The notes beneath the pieces were generated by a model. It made no database searches, was not told the DNA's origin, and worked only from the letters and a program-made list of their open reading frames with translations. 64,000 nucleotides of DNA from Leishmania mexicana MHOM/GT/2001/U1103 (taxonomy: Eukaryota; Euglenozoa; Kinetoplastea; Trypanosomatida; Trypanosomatidae): positions 744,001-808,000 of the forward strand of contig NC_018335.1 in assembly GCF_000234665.1 (NCBI RefSeq), given 5' to 3'. A program made the translations under genes and the position numbers. This document shows positions 54,681 through 64,000 of the stretch, piece by piece; position 1 is the stretch's first letter, and each line of letters begins with the position of its first letter.

Positions 54681-55685
54681 TTAATCCGCCTGCGTCTGGC
54701 ACTCCCGCAGGGCGGTGGAGCTGATCGACTCGCCGGTGGGAGATTCCACCTGCGGAATCGTAATGCCAACCATCGGGGCCAAGCCGCCGTTTGCGGCGCG
54801 CATCTCATTAATGATGCCGAGCGACTTCGCCGTCTCCGGCGACACCACCAGCGCCTCGACGTCGGGGATGCTCTTTGTGCCTCCACTTATCTCTGAGATG
54901 GGTGCCAGCTCCAGCTCCAGGTCCGGCCGCATCTTGTGCAGGAACTGTGCCACGTTCTCCATGCGCAGCTCGATCGATTGCAGTGACTCTGCAAACCTCT
55001 TCTGTGTCAAGAGTGACGCATCCGTCACACCGACGCGCAGCTTCTGCATCGCGTTCAGCGCAGCAGTCGAAAGGAGAACCTTGTGACCGGAGTGAAAGTG
55101 GTCGAATGTGCCGCCGACAGCGACGTACTTGTAGTGCGGCTGAAACCCCGCCGCATCTCGCATGAAGGCCTTGTCCACCAACTTCCACTCTCGCAGTACT
55201 GCCGCCGCATCGTCGTACAGCTCGATGACATCGCTACTGCCGCCCTGCATTCCGTCGAGCTGCTGCTCCTGCTGCTTCGAGCGCGCAGAGGGCGAGGAGG
55301 AGGCTGCAGGCGCATAGGTTTTTTCCTTGTTTGTTGTGTCACACGCCACCGCCTCTGCTGTGCCTATGACGGGAACGATACTAATGGAGAGCTGCGGACA
55401 GACCTCGAGAGCTGCACTGTACAGGTACACGCTATGTTCGAGGAAGGTGCTGCGGTGCTGATTGTGGATGGCAAGATACACGTCGACGCCGCCGCCGTAG
55501 CCGCACTGCAGCTCCGTGCTAGAGCAGCGGTATTTGCTCGACTCTGATGCCGTCGAGGCGCTGTCCGCCGCTGTAGCAGCTTTGGTTGCGATCGGCGTCA
55601 GCACCGAGCGAGTCAGGTACGCAACTAGCGACTTCGCATTTGCGTCCTTGCCACGAGAGGTAGAAAGAAGCACCAACGGCGTCAT
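54681..55685 (-). CDS. Phosphopantetheine adenylyltransferase (PPAT), COASY N-terminal type
   Basis: A 334-residue nucleotidyltransferase. The catalytic domain begins at about residue 183 (YKYVAVGGTFDHFHSGHKVL), with the HxGH-type motif in GTFDHFHSGH at 191-200. It continues through VGVTDASLLTQKRF to the second signature ISSTALR at 321-327. This is the eukaryotic form that adenylates 4'-phosphopantetheine to dephospho-CoA, the penultimate step of coenzyme A synthesis. The first ~120 residues (MTPLVLLSTSRGKD, then VDVYLAIHNQH) resemble the N-terminal domain of human COASY. Unlike COASY, no dephospho-CoA kinase domain follows, so that step must be encoded elsewhere. The open frame extends 69 codons further to 55892, but the COASY-like N-terminus favours the ATG at 55685. 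Confidence 0.92.
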   Translation of the reverse strand: MTPLVLLSTSRGKDANAKSLVAYLTRSVLTPIATKAATAADSASTASESSKYRCSSTELQCGYGGGVDVYLAIHNQHRSTFLEHSVYLYSAALEVCPQLSISIVPVIGTAEAVACDTTNKEKTYAPAASSSPSARSKQQEQQLDGMQGGSSDVIELYDDAAAVLREWKLVDKAFMRDAAGFQPHYKYVAVGGTFDHFHSGHKVLLSTAALNAMQKLRVGVTDASLLTQKRFAESLQSIELRMENVAQFLHKMRPDLELELAPISEISGGTKSIPDVEALVVSPETAKSLGIINEMRAANGGLAPMVGITIPQVESPTGESISSTALRECQTQAD

Positions 55686-57506
55686 TATGCACAGACTGCG
55701 GCAGACGAGTGCGCGCAGGGTCGTGGTCCGCTGCGAGCAAGGTTGCAACAAAACCAGTGCACGCAGCCTCTCCAAGACGCCTGAGAGCGTTGCACGAAAA
55801 CAACAAGGCGAAACGACTGCGTGCGAGTCTGACGTGATGCTGGCTGTGGGCACTCCAACTTTCAGCTGCTGATGCCGTGAGGCGGCAAGCACGGACGCAC
55901 AAGCGGGTAAGTCGTGCTGTGCTTTAAGCGCAATAATGGTGCCTGTTTGTGTGCAGGCGACGATCCGCGAGAGGTGATATGCACAGTAGGGTGGTTGCTT
56001 TTCATAAGCGGGCGTACGCGTTTTGCTGTGGGCTGGGTCACTTGCTCGCTATCTCCTCTGTCGCCGGCTATGGATGGAGTAGAACAGCGCTACAGAGTTC
56101 TCGTGTGATTCTGTGTGTGTGTGTGTGTGTGTGTTACCACGTATTCCTGGCGGCGTCAGGGGTGTTGTCCGACAGGCGGAGTGTCGGCGGCAAAAGTGAA
56201 CAACAGCCACAAACAGAGAGAGGGAGAGATGGGGAGGAGTAGAAAGCGGAGAGTGCGCACGTTACAAGAACAGAGAAAGACGAGGTGGTCCTTCAAGGAG
56301 AACATCGCAGCGTCACAGGAAGCGGTGAAACACCTGCACAAGCCGACGAAACACGGACACCCACTGAGAGACGCTGGGAGGGTAGTTCTCATGGCCTGCA
56401 CAAGTTCTGCTTTATCGGCTCGCCTTGTCACACTCGGCCCTGCAGTAGCGTCAATGCGACTCCTTATTCTTCCTATGCGAGGCAATAAACCGCATTCACG
56501 CCGCACCGCAACTTTGCCCGGGTCCTCCTTGTTGTTCTTCAGCGTGTCCACTCTCTGCCATCGAATGTGAGTCAAACGCCACTCGGCCCGGCCTGTCACA
56601 GGCCCATCACGTAGCACATAGCAGCGGTGGACGCGCGCTCGGGTAATATCCTCCGCGTGCTTCTTCAACGCGATCCCGGCGCCTGGAAAACGGCAATCAA
56701 GGCAACAAGCGGTGTATCACACACTTTGGACACCACGAACCCGCCGTCCATGCGCCCGTCCATCCGTTTTCACCACCCACGCACAGCGATCCAATGTTGT
56801 AGTCCGGTATGGTCGATTCTTGGGCTTCTTTGGCCTTCCAAATGAAAAAAAAAAAACAAAGAATAGGCGAAGCCGCTTCGCAGAGCCCCCTCAGCCCCTC
56901 TGCCCCTCTTGTCGGCACGGCGGCACACTTGAGCTCTGCCGTGTTGCCCATTTTGTTGTCCTGTTTTGTTCTGTTTCTTTTTTACTATTATTTGCGCCGC
57001 CTTGGGCTTGGGGTATGTTCGGCAGCGTTAATGCGTGCGTGTGAGGGAAGGGGGCGGTCGAGGAGCCACGGGGCGAGTCACGTCCAGAAAGAGGAGGAGG
57101 CGCGGTGCATGAAAAGGAAAGAACAACACAAAGCAGCGATTACGCGAGGGGGGAAGCCACACAGGCACACACTCAAACATCACAACCCCACCACGTCATA
57201 GGCGCTGCGTCAGCACTACCCAGATCGCAAAGTCCAGAGCTGTAGCAGCGGCAGCCATGAAGGTGCAGAAGCGTGGTGTTTGTCCTGCAAGACAATAATG
57301 CGCATACGCGTGTCGTGCAAGAGAACCGCCTGCTCCTTCCAGCACAATATACCCACGCACATCGGTTTTAGTCCCGTATGTGTGAAGTGGTAGCCGCAAG
57401 CGCGCCAAACCACAACGGCAGAGCCGCGTGTCAGATCACCACAATCATCGCCGCAGCGGCACGCACGGACACTTACACAAGCGCATGCACATGCTCCCCC
57501 TCGCTT
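55686..57506. other. Intergenic spacer, 1.8 kb
   Basis: The first 207 bases are an in-frame upstream extension of the PPAT frame that I consider 5'UTR. A GT microsatellite lies at 56112-56134. Near 56570-56610 a short block (GAGTCAAACGCCACTCGGCC and CTGTCACAGGCCCATCAC) resembles only the left end of the SIDER-like copies. No gene is seen. Confidence 0.55.
56112..56134. repeat. (GT)n microsatellite
   Basis: An uninterrupted TG run of about 23 bp in the spacer between the PPAT and ADAT3-like genes. Confidence 0.85.
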
Positions 57507-59150
57507 TCAAAGCCGTGGTACTACCAGCGTTGTGTACAGCTCCGCCGCCTCCGTGCACTCGTATGCGCTGAAGTGGTGATTCAACGAGGCCATCACATGC
57601 ACGTGATAGCGGCCACCAAGACCACCGTGCACCGCGTTTCGAAAGAGAAAAAACACGCGCTGGATGCGACTGTGCACCAGCGCCATGGCACACATGACAC
57701 ACGGCTCATGCGTCACGTAGAGGTCCAGCCCGTTTGCCAGATAGGGACGGGAGCTGTTTGCGTGGCGCGCACCCTCACCAGTGACCGCACTGGACGACCC
57801 GAGCGCCAGGCTCCCAGAGGCGGTGGACCCCCCGGCCGTGCCACCGGAAGGCTGCATCGTCTGCCGCTGATGCTCTTGCTGTTGCTGTACTGCGGCAAGC
57901 TGCTTCAACGCGTACATAACAGGGTGTTCGAGGATCAGGCACGGTTGCTGCGGTGCCCCTGCGCGCTGCCGCTTGCGTGAAACGGTGTGCTCCCCGAAGG
58001 GTGTTTCTGCGAAAATACCGCAGTACGGCGCTGCGGCAACAGGGTTGTCCACTCGCATGGATGTGCAGCCAGAACTCGTCGCCACAACACGCCCTGTGGA
58101 AGGATCGATCACGACAGCTACAATGTCGAGCAGCCCACTTGGCTCCTTCGCGCCGACGACAGCCCCCTCTTCAGCCAAACTGATTTGTGGCGAGGACGCA
58201 GCTTTCGAGGACTCCGTCAACCTCCTGTCCAAAGAAAGCCTGCTTGCGCGCATGCGCTGATCGCGAGCCTCACAGACACGGTGCAGACCACGACAGAGGG
58301 GAAAGACGTGCTTCACCATGTTCGCGCACACCTCTGCCGTCCACGCGGCGGACGGCACAGCGTGAGCATGAGGACGGGGTACAGCGAGCGGCCACACACG
58401 GTTAGCACTCGCCCATTCCGCCGGATCCGACCTCGGGGCCGTCGCTGGCACAGACATGATTTGAAAAGCAAGCGACCCACAAGGAACAGCAGCAGTATCC
58501 GAGGAAGGTGTGGTGTCGTCCCCTACGCGAGAGGAGCTCGACGTTGAAGTATAGCCTTCTGTGCCGTCGTTGCGGTCACAGATCCCGATCGTTTGCTGGC
58601 GTATGCCGCATTCTGCGGAGTTTCTGGCGGCCACGGCAGAGGCCGTCTCTACGAATGCATGAAACGGCGCCACTTTTGAGGTTGACGCGAGGTCGCTGGA
58701 GAGAAGCCTGAGCACCTGTTCAGCGCTCAGTGACTCCTCTGCTTGAGTCAAAGGCCACAAAAGCTGATGTTTCAAGGCAGCATGGCCGCTGTCGGCAGCA
58801 CCAGAATTGGCGCCTGTCCCGCCGATCGCGTCAGATGAAGAAGAAGCACTGCTTGTCAAGATGGAAGCCGTGTGCGCCGCACCGCATCTCCCCAGTGGCT
58901 GAAGTGCGAGAAGAAGCTCCAAGCTCGAGGGCGGAGTCGCAGGTGGTGAAGATTGGGGCTCCGCAGTTGGCACCAGCGTCACGCAGGGGCGCGGTCGCAG
59001 TCGCTTCAAATGCCCACCCTCAGTGTCGTCGAGGGGAAGGTGCAGATTTGCGGCCCGCAGCAGCGTCTGCGCGTGCTTCGGCTCTGAAATAATGAGAACA
59101 AGCGCCGGCGTGCAGGCGAACGGCGGCTCCCCTGCCACGATCTCTCGCAT
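57507..59150 (-). CDS. ADAT3: ADAT3-like subunit of tRNA adenosine (A34) deaminase
   Basis: A 547-residue protein with a C-terminal cytidine/deoxycytidylate-deaminase fold. The zinc-site half [20 protein letters not shown] (about 474-493) carries the PCxxC cysteines. The partner half reads [11 protein letters not shown] near 408, where active deaminases have H-x-E: the catalytic glutamate is replaced by valine, exactly as in ADAT3, the non-catalytic partner of ADAT2. Together they convert adenosine to inosine at the wobble position of tRNAs. [21 protein letters not shown] matches the ADAT3 end. The N-terminal ~400 residues are low in recognisable domains, with Ser/Thr-rich linkers, and may include the tRNA-binding region. 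The frame to 59168 starts with TTG, so the ATG at 59150 is chosen. Confidence 0.9.
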   Translation of the reverse strand: MREIVAGEPPFACTPALVLIISEPKHAQTLLRAANLHLPLDDTEGGHLKRLRPRPCVTLVPTAEPQSSPPATPPSSLELLLALQPLGRCGAAHTASILTSSASSSSDAIGGTGANSGAADSGHAALKHQLLWPLTQAEESLSAEQVLRLLSSDLASTSKVAPFHAFVETASAVAARNSAECGIRQQTIGICDRNDGTEGYTSTSSSSRVGDDTTPSSDTAAVPCGSLAFQIMSVPATAPRSDPAEWASANRVWPLAVPRPHAHAVPSAAWTAEVCANMVKHVFPLCRGLHRVCEARDQRMRASRLSLDRRLTESSKAASSPQISLAEEGAVVGAKEPSGLLDIVAVVIDPSTGRVVATSSGCTSMRVDNPVAAAPYCGIFAETPFGEHTVSRKRQRAGAPQQPCLILEHPVMYALKQLAAVQQQQEHQRQTMQPSGGTAGGSTASGSLALGSSSAVTGEGARHANSSRPYLANGLDLYVTHEPCVMCAMALVHSRIQRVFFLFRNAVHGGLGGRYHVHVMASLNHHFSAYECTEAAELYTTLVVPRL

Positions 59151-59783
59151 GGGTGCGTGCGGCCACAAAGAGGCCTCAAGCGGGCGCTCCGTTCGCGTGT
59201 GTTTGTGCGTTAGGAGTGTCCAGGTGCGTCACCTGCCGTGCGCGTTCGTGAATGCGTATGCAGGCAACCAAGAGGTGTGAGAGGGGGTAGATGGAGGCGA
59301 GGAAGGAGATGTGCTGCGCGTGTACAGAAGACATGTGCACCACCCCCACACACTTAGAGAAGAGGACATCTCGAGTAGGGCGATGATGGAATGGGGACAC
59401 GAATTCTCGGCGAACGCGAAACACGTACATGAGGTCCTGTGAACAAAATGATTGGCGATGCTACAATGTGTGCGGAAGCGTGCTGAGGAAGGCGTCGCTG
59501 TGGTGAAACCGTGGATGCGGCATGACATGAATTAGCCTTGCCGTATTTGCTTGCCAGTGGTGTGCGCTCGTCGCGCTTATCCTTCTAGATCACGCGCACG
59601 CGGCTAGACACAGATGGGCGCGCAAGCAACAAAAAGTGAAGTGCCCGTACTCCCATGAAAGGTCGAAAAATGGCTTCGCATCTCTCAGCCCTTCTGCTCT
59701 GCGTCGGTCGAAGGCGGTCAGTAGGGAGAGAGCATGTCAGCGCTTAAGAATGCGTCGTTGCGCACGTGTGAGTGCCCCGCCCT
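59151..59783. other. Intergenic spacer, 0.6 kb
   Basis: No gene is seen. A purine-rich plus-strand run at about 59275-59320 (GTGTGAGAGGGGGTAGATGG and following) is a plausible splice tract for the ADAT3-like gene. The remainder should be 3'UTR of the methyltransferase gene. Confidence 0.55.
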
Positions 59784-60800
59784 TCATGGCGTTTGAAATC
59801 GGGGAAAGTAGCGCAGACGGTATACACTTAAATGTTCGCCCGTGTAGCGCGCCGCCACCTCCGACGCCTCAAGCACGTCGTCCTCATCCCTCACAGTCTC
59901 CGTCGTCCCGCTGCAACGCAGATGCTCGCGAAACGCAGCCTGGGCAAGCGCCACCACATCCGTCGCGTTGTTTTCCTTGGTAAGCACCACGTAGCACACA
60001 CCGCGCCGCGAGAGAACGGAAGGCAGCTGACGCAGGAACCGGTCGAGCACAACGCGTCCTCGCGGCCCGCCGCACCACGCTGTGGTGATCACGTCCCTCT
60101 GGGTTATGGCATCCTGCAACTCTTCGAGCGAGGTCGGGACGTACGGGGGGTTGAAGAGGACGACATCGAACAGCGCAGACGCCGAGTTCCCATGAGGCAG
60201 CGCGTGTAAGAGATCGCCGTGGAAGCGATGAAGGCAGAAGGTCGAAGCCGACAGCGCAGAAGCTGTCGGGCCGTCGGCTTCCACACGCGGTGATGGCGGC
60301 GCAGCCCCCTCGGCGGAGAGCACCACTGGGGCAGCGAGCGAGGTTGGAACGGCACTCTGAAACCTACGCTCATAGAAGTTGGTCAAAACCGTCTCCCTAA
60401 AGTACTTGAGAAGGGTTTCCGTCCAGGTGATGGCGGTGGCCTCGAGAGCCAGCGAGTTCACATCTACAGCACAGAACATTGGTCCGCCAACAGTGCTGCG
60501 GGTGCCGCTCGTGCGGCAGCAGGGCTCAGGCTTTTCTGCATCAATCTCCTGTGTGGCTGCTGCTGCGACGGACGGCATTAGCAGACACCGGAGATGGGTG
60601 ATGACGGTGCCGGAGCCGCACCCGACCTCCACACAGCGGTCTGGTTGAATGGAGCGGAGAAACTCAGCATCCTTGTCGAGCGCCTCGAGAAAGAGAAATG
60701 TGTCCGCCTCAGGCCCGTAGACGTTGTGGCGAAAGCGCGAATCGCGAACGCAGTGCGTGTACTCTGGGGACGAGTACGCGGCCTCGGTGATAGAGCTCAT
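59784..60800 (-). CDS. HemK2/N6AMT1/Mtq2-type class I methyltransferase
   Basis: A 338-residue SAM-dependent methyltransferase. Motif I is CVEVGCGSGTVITHL (about 56-70), an acidic post-I block follows (CAVDVNSLALEAT), and the catalytic loop is FNPPYVP with NPPY at about 215-218, the signature of glutamine-N5 or lysine methylation. The N-terminus YGPEADTFLFLEALDKD is typical of eukaryotic N6AMT1/Mtq2, which with Trm112 methylates the GGQ glutamine of release factor eRF1. An Ala/Ser/Pro insertion (about 160-190) makes it longer than the ~215-residue human enzyme. A second insertion (about 73-105) lies before the post-I strand. The ATG at 60800 gives the expected start. Fold and NPPY are certain; substrate is by family analogy. 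Confidence 0.92.
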   Translation of the reverse strand: MSSITEAAYSSPEYTHCVRDSRFRHNVYGPEADTFLFLEALDKDAEFLRSIQPDRCVEVGCGSGTVITHLRCLLMPSVAAAATQEIDAEKPEPCCRTSGTRSTVGGPMFCAVDVNSLALEATAITWTETLLKYFRETVLTNFYERRFQSAVPTSLAAPVVLSAEGAAPPSPRVEADGPTASALSASTFCLHRFHGDLLHALPHGNSASALFDVVLFNPPYVPTSLEELQDAITQRDVITTAWCGGPRGRVVLDRFLRQLPSVLSRRGVCYVVLTKENNATDVVALAQAAFREHLRCSGTTETVRDEDDVLEASEVAARYTGEHLSVYRLRYFPRFQTP

Positions 60801-62081
60801 CCCAGAGCGGATATATATATGTAAAGGAGGGCCTTCGAAAAGACGCAGACGCGCCAGGGGGGTTTTACGGTCTGTTCACGTGCAGCCGTCTCATGCGTTT
60901 CGCTTCTCCCTCGCTCGCTCTGAGGCCGCCATCGTGGATCAGTGTACCAAAGAAGCGCCGCAGGGGGGTGTACAGCGCGCACAGAGGATGAAGAAAAAAA
61001 AACGGGGAAGACACGGGTGTTGCTGATGGGACAACAAAAAAAGAAAGCGTGCAGCAGAGAGAGGTCATCCGCTGGCCACCTGCAGAGACGCATGCAAGGA
61101 TGCGCATCACACGAGCGTGCATTCGTTGCTCCGCCTCTTTTTTTTTCGTTTTCATCCATGTTGAAGTAGAGCGAGGAGGGTGACACACACACACGCACGT
61201 GGCGCATTCGTAAAACGGAACACGTCGCACCCTACCCTCCTCCCTCGCCCACTCGTTCATGGTCTCTCTCTCTCACCCTGTATCTCGTTCGTGATCAACG
61301 GGTTGCTGCACGTCCTCCTTCAGGACCCCGAAGCCCTCACTTACAGCAGCCGGCATAGACCGGCATGGTACGTCATTCACAAACGTTAGTATGCAATCGG
61401 GCTTGGGTGGTCGAGTACGTTGATTCGCTTGATGTTGATGCGGTGGTGGTGGTGGTGGTGGTGGTGCGCGTGTAGGCCATACTTGTGTGTGTATGCCATG
61501 TTACTCGTGGGTACCTTGCGTCTGTGTGGCAACGATCAGCCTTGGGGGAGGGGAGAGGTCCATAGTTGCTCGTCAGTCTGGCAGGGAAGGAAAACGGCAC
61601 GGAGACGGCCCCTCTTAGCGATCTCCCTTATCCTTCTCAGACAATGTCTTTGCCTGTCCCAACCCCCGTGCCAGCCCCCGCAGCGGAACGCACCTGAGCA
61701 CATGAGCACACACACATATGAACATGTTGGCGCACACGTGCCTGTCTAGACATCTATACACTCTACGTTGGTGCAGTGGTGAATGAGAAGAAACAGGTTA
61801 AGGTGGCGAGTGGGTATGAGCACGCCATCTCGTGCCAGCGCGTACATCAAAGTGAGCACAACGAAAAAGGATAAAACGCCGCGGCACCCCCGCACAACAC
61901 GAGAGAGCGCCCAAAAAAGGCGAGAAACTTTCATGAATGACACACACAAAAAAAAACACACACGGCACGAACATCTGAGAGAAGGCGGCCGGAGTATCGC
62001 GTTGCCTTCCCTAATGCCCGCGAACTTCCCACCCCCACCCCCATCCCCCTTCTTCTTGGCCCGTCCCCTGCCCTCCCTCCC
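60801..62081. other. Intergenic spacer, 1.3 kb
   Basis: No gene is seen. A short TA tract (about 60810-60820) lies just upstream of the methyltransferase start, and a (GGT)n run at 61442-61466. A pyrimidine-rich plus-strand block (about 62028-62085) adjoins the stop codon of the coiled-coil gene. Confidence 0.55.
61442..61466. repeat. (GGT)n trinucleotide repeat
   Basis: About eight GGT units in tandem in non-coding DNA. Confidence 0.85.
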
Positions 62082-64000
62082 TCAGCTCAAGTTGGCGTCG
62101 GTCGCCTCAAGACGCATGGCGAGGTGCTCCGTCGCAACCGCCAGCTGCCCAAAGGTCGGGATAAAGGCACGCAGGTGCTGGCAACGCTCCACCTCAAAGG
62201 AAAGGTAGCTCGTCAGCGTGTCGGCGTCCGCCGCGGAGGCGCAGCGGGGGACGGGTGGCAACAACGCCGGCGTCATTGTTGAAGCGTCACGCGCAGGTGC
62301 GGGAAAGGCGGCGGAGCCCGTGGCGGCCGCGCGAGAAGCCGGCTTCTCGGCAATGTGCCGCAGCGAGTCTGCAAGGGCAGCCACAGCCTCTTTGTGTTCT
62401 TGAAGAATGAGGGGCGAGAGCTGTGAAAGAGGGTCAAGCAGCTCATTGTTGGCCGGCGCGCTCGCGGAGGCGCCACCGTGCAGCCTACGTAACAGCGCCA
62501 TCTGTGCGCACGTAAGCTGGGCATCCAGAGATGCACAGCCGGCGAGTAGAGAAGCAGCGACGCGCTGAGTGCAGTCTGTGGGGCTCGCCTTCGCCGGCTG
62601 GGACGCGCTGCGAATACCCGCGGCGTCACCATCGTCTTCCCCACCTCCACGCCTCGTCTCGGAAGACCGTGAATGTGAGCGCGGCGTGCTACCACAGCTC
62701 CGCGGCAGGTTCGCAGCAATGGTGGGCTTTGTGTCGCGAGGCCGGAGGGAGGCAGGAGGCTTAGTCATGAGGCGCAGCAACGCATCTTTTTCCTCGCCAA
62801 CATGAGCCAGCTCCGCTTGAAACTGCTCTACACGCTCCTGCATGGCATCGCACATGGGGCAACCTCCATCGCGGCGATGATCGGGCATTGATCCAGTTGC
62901 AGCACTCTCAGTTGTTTCTCGCTTCTCTGTTGCTGTGAGAGCCGCCAGCAGGCGCTCCTGCAGTCGATCCACCTCCTGAGTCAGGTGGCGGTTCCGCCAG
63001 CGGAGCTCGTCCACTGTGATCGCCACTAAGCGGGCTTGCTGCTCCGGTGCGAGGGAGGGGGCATCACCGTTCTTGCTGTCTAACGAGCCTTCCATATCCG
63101 TGATGCGCTCATCGATGCGCCGCGCACGAGGGGAGTGGCGTCCCACACCACTCGTGGACGTGAAAGAGACTGATGGAGGTCCCGGCTGGCGCGCGTGTCG
63201 GGACCGCGAAGGCTGCCGCTGCGCTGCAGCTAGAGGCACCGGCACGGACGCCTCGCTCGGCAAGATACGCGAGAGCGTCGCCTCCCGTGCGCGTCGGGTG
63301 GCATCCTTTCGGAAGAGCATCACCTCTCTGCGAAGTTGCGTCAGCTGCATCGTCAGCTCTTCCTTCTCCGTCTCTGCTTGCCGCAACTGCTTCACCACCG
63401 CGGCGTCCTGCCGCTTCTGCCGCGTTGCCTCCCGCTCCAGCGTACGGACCTGCCGCATGAGCCGCTCGACCAGTTGCGCATAGTCGGCGTTCTCCTTCTT
63501 GGTCGCTTGATGGGCACGCTGCAGGTCTGTCCAGAGGCCTGTCTTGCCGCGAAGCTCGCGCTCCAAATCGTTGCGCTCTTGGAGTGTTTGATCACGGGCA
63601 GCCTGTGCGCGACGGCATTGCTCCTCCGAGCTTCGCAGCTGCTCTTCGATAAACACAAGGCGATTGAGTAGGTGCTGCTCTCGCGCTCGCTGACGGTCTC
63701 GATCGAGCTGCACGCTCGTCACCGGCAACTGAGCCGGCGTCCGCTCTCGAAAGCCACTAGTGGTACTACAGCTGCTGCCGCTCCTGCATGTTTCTTCTAC
63801 ATCTGGACGCACGGCAGCCGGGGCCCCAACACGCCGCGGGCTGGAGTCGGCGACGTTGTCGTGGGAGGGGCTCGCCCCCACGGCCGAAGGAGTCGGTGAC
63901 GCTGCTGGTCTCGAGAAGAGCTTCGACGGTGCGGACGACAATGACGCCGCTCGCCTGCGCGGCGGCCTAGAGTAAGATACCGTTGGCACAGATGCATCCG
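62082..64000 (-). CDS. Coiled-coil protein, 5'-incomplete at window edge
   Basis: At least 638 residues; I do not recognise it. The reading frame is open to the right edge and contains no ATG near it: the apparent start at 63989 is a GTG preceded by further open codons, so the true start lies outside the window. After a basic Ser/Ala/Pro/Arg-rich N-terminal part come long charged coiled coils (about residues 95-240, RNRLVFIEEQ-like and KKENADYAQLVERLMRQVRT) and further ones near 318-350 and 380-410. Between the latter two is a CPMC pair. The C-terminal 150 residues are helical (LAGCASLDAQLTCAQMALLRR, EHKEAVAALADSLRHIAEK). A cytoskeletal or basal-body role is plausible only from general appearance. 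Confidence 0.8.
   Translation of the reverse strand, partial: DASVPTVSYSRPPRRRAASLSSAPSKLFSRPAASPTPSAVGASPSHDNVADSSPRRVGAPAAVRPDVEETCRSGSSCSTTSGFRERTPAQLPVTSVQLDRDRQRAREQHLLNRLVFIEEQLRSSEEQCRRAQAARDQTLQERNDLERELRGKTGLWTDLQRAHQATKKENADYAQLVERLMRQVRTLEREATRQKRQDAAVVKQLRQAETEKEELTMQLTQLRREVMLFRKDATRRAREATLSRILPSEASVPVPLAAAQRQPSRSRHARQPGPPSVSFTSTSGVGRHSPRARRIDERITDMEGSLDSKNGDAPSLAPEQQARLVAITVDELRWRNRHLTQEVDRLQERLLAALTATEKRETTESAATGSMPDHRRDGGCPMCDAMQERVEQFQAELAHVGEEKDALLRLMTKPPASLRPRDTKPTIAANLPRSCGSTPRSHSRSSETRRGGGEDDGDAAGIRSASQPAKASPTDCTQRVAASLLAGCASLDAQLTCAQMALLRRLHGGASASAPANNELLDPLSQLSPLILQEHKEAVAALADSLRHIAEKPASRAAATGSAAFPAPARDASTMTPALLPPVPRCASAADADTLTSYLSFEVERCQHLRAFIPTFGQLAVATEHLAMRLEATDANLS

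Noticed and set aside
55686..55892. 69-residue upstream extension of PPAT
   Set aside because: The composition is acceptable, but the COASY-like N-terminus starts at the ATG at 55685. Kept as an alternative start only.
56570..56615. Possible eighth SIDER-like copy
   Set aside because: Only ~45 bp resembling the left end was found; none of the internal blocks follow. Too short to call.

Overview
This window looks like nuclear DNA of a Leishmania-type trypanosomatid. The evidence is that every credible coding region (20 of them) lies on the minus strand in one head-to-tail array, none shows an intron, and neighbours are unrelated in function. Long gene-free spacers carry purine-rich plus-strand (pyrimidine-rich minus-strand) tracts just upstream of start codons, as expected for polycistronic transcription with spliced-leader trans-splicing. 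The spacers also hold copies of one ~0.35-0.58 kb repeat resembling Leishmania SIDER retroposons, plus the wreck of an ingi/L1Tc-type (DIRE) non-LTR retrotransposon. Transcription is inferred to run right to left. The species is not determined.

Genes from right to left (transcription order): a 5'-incomplete coiled-coil protein at the window edge (62082-64000); a HemK2/N6AMT1/Mtq2-type methyltransferase (59784-60800); ADAT3-like tRNA deaminase subunit (57507-59150); phosphopantetheine adenylyltransferase with a COASY-like N-terminal domain (54681-55685); an ABC half-transporter (49059-51254); a 91-residue single-span membrane protein (48095-48370); a 938-residue unknown (43800-46616); Rab2 (41533-42168); a p24/emp24 cargo receptor (38071-38736); CFAP161-like (35715-36602); a Canopy/saposin-like secretory protein (33498-34607); an endosulfine/ARPP19-like protein (31822-32148); a CFAP100-like DUF4200 protein (27878-30100); a small basic unknown (26426-26872); Tsr3 18S rRNA aminocarboxypropyltransferase (24743-25645); a 476-residue unknown (18274-19704); a PlsC-type acyltransferase (15801-16682); a 427-residue unknown (11978-13261); a DNAJB13/RSP16-like J-protein (7995-8966); and a 784-residue coiled-coil protein with three WL[N/D] motifs (4217-6571). 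The leftmost 4.2 kb has no recognisable gene.

Themes: three axonemal candidates (RSP16/DNAJB13, CFAP100, CFAP161), three early-secretory proteins (p24, Rab2, Canopy-like), two RNA-modifying enzymes (Tsr3, ADAT3) and one probable eRF1 methyltransferase share the array. In this type of genome such neighbours are normally regulated after transcription, so the repeats in putative 3'UTRs matter. Seven SIDER-like copies all share one orientation. Three (39, 47 and 54 kb) are nearly identical over ~0.5 kb. A fourth (20.7 kb) is identical to them in its left half and then abruptly diverges, the pattern left by gene conversion or recombination. The DIRE at about 21.2-23.5 kb still shows an RNase H domain broken across reading frames.

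No CRISPR array, rRNA or tRNA gene was recognised. Start codons were set to ATG; several longer open frames begin with GTG or TTG, which I did not accept as starts.
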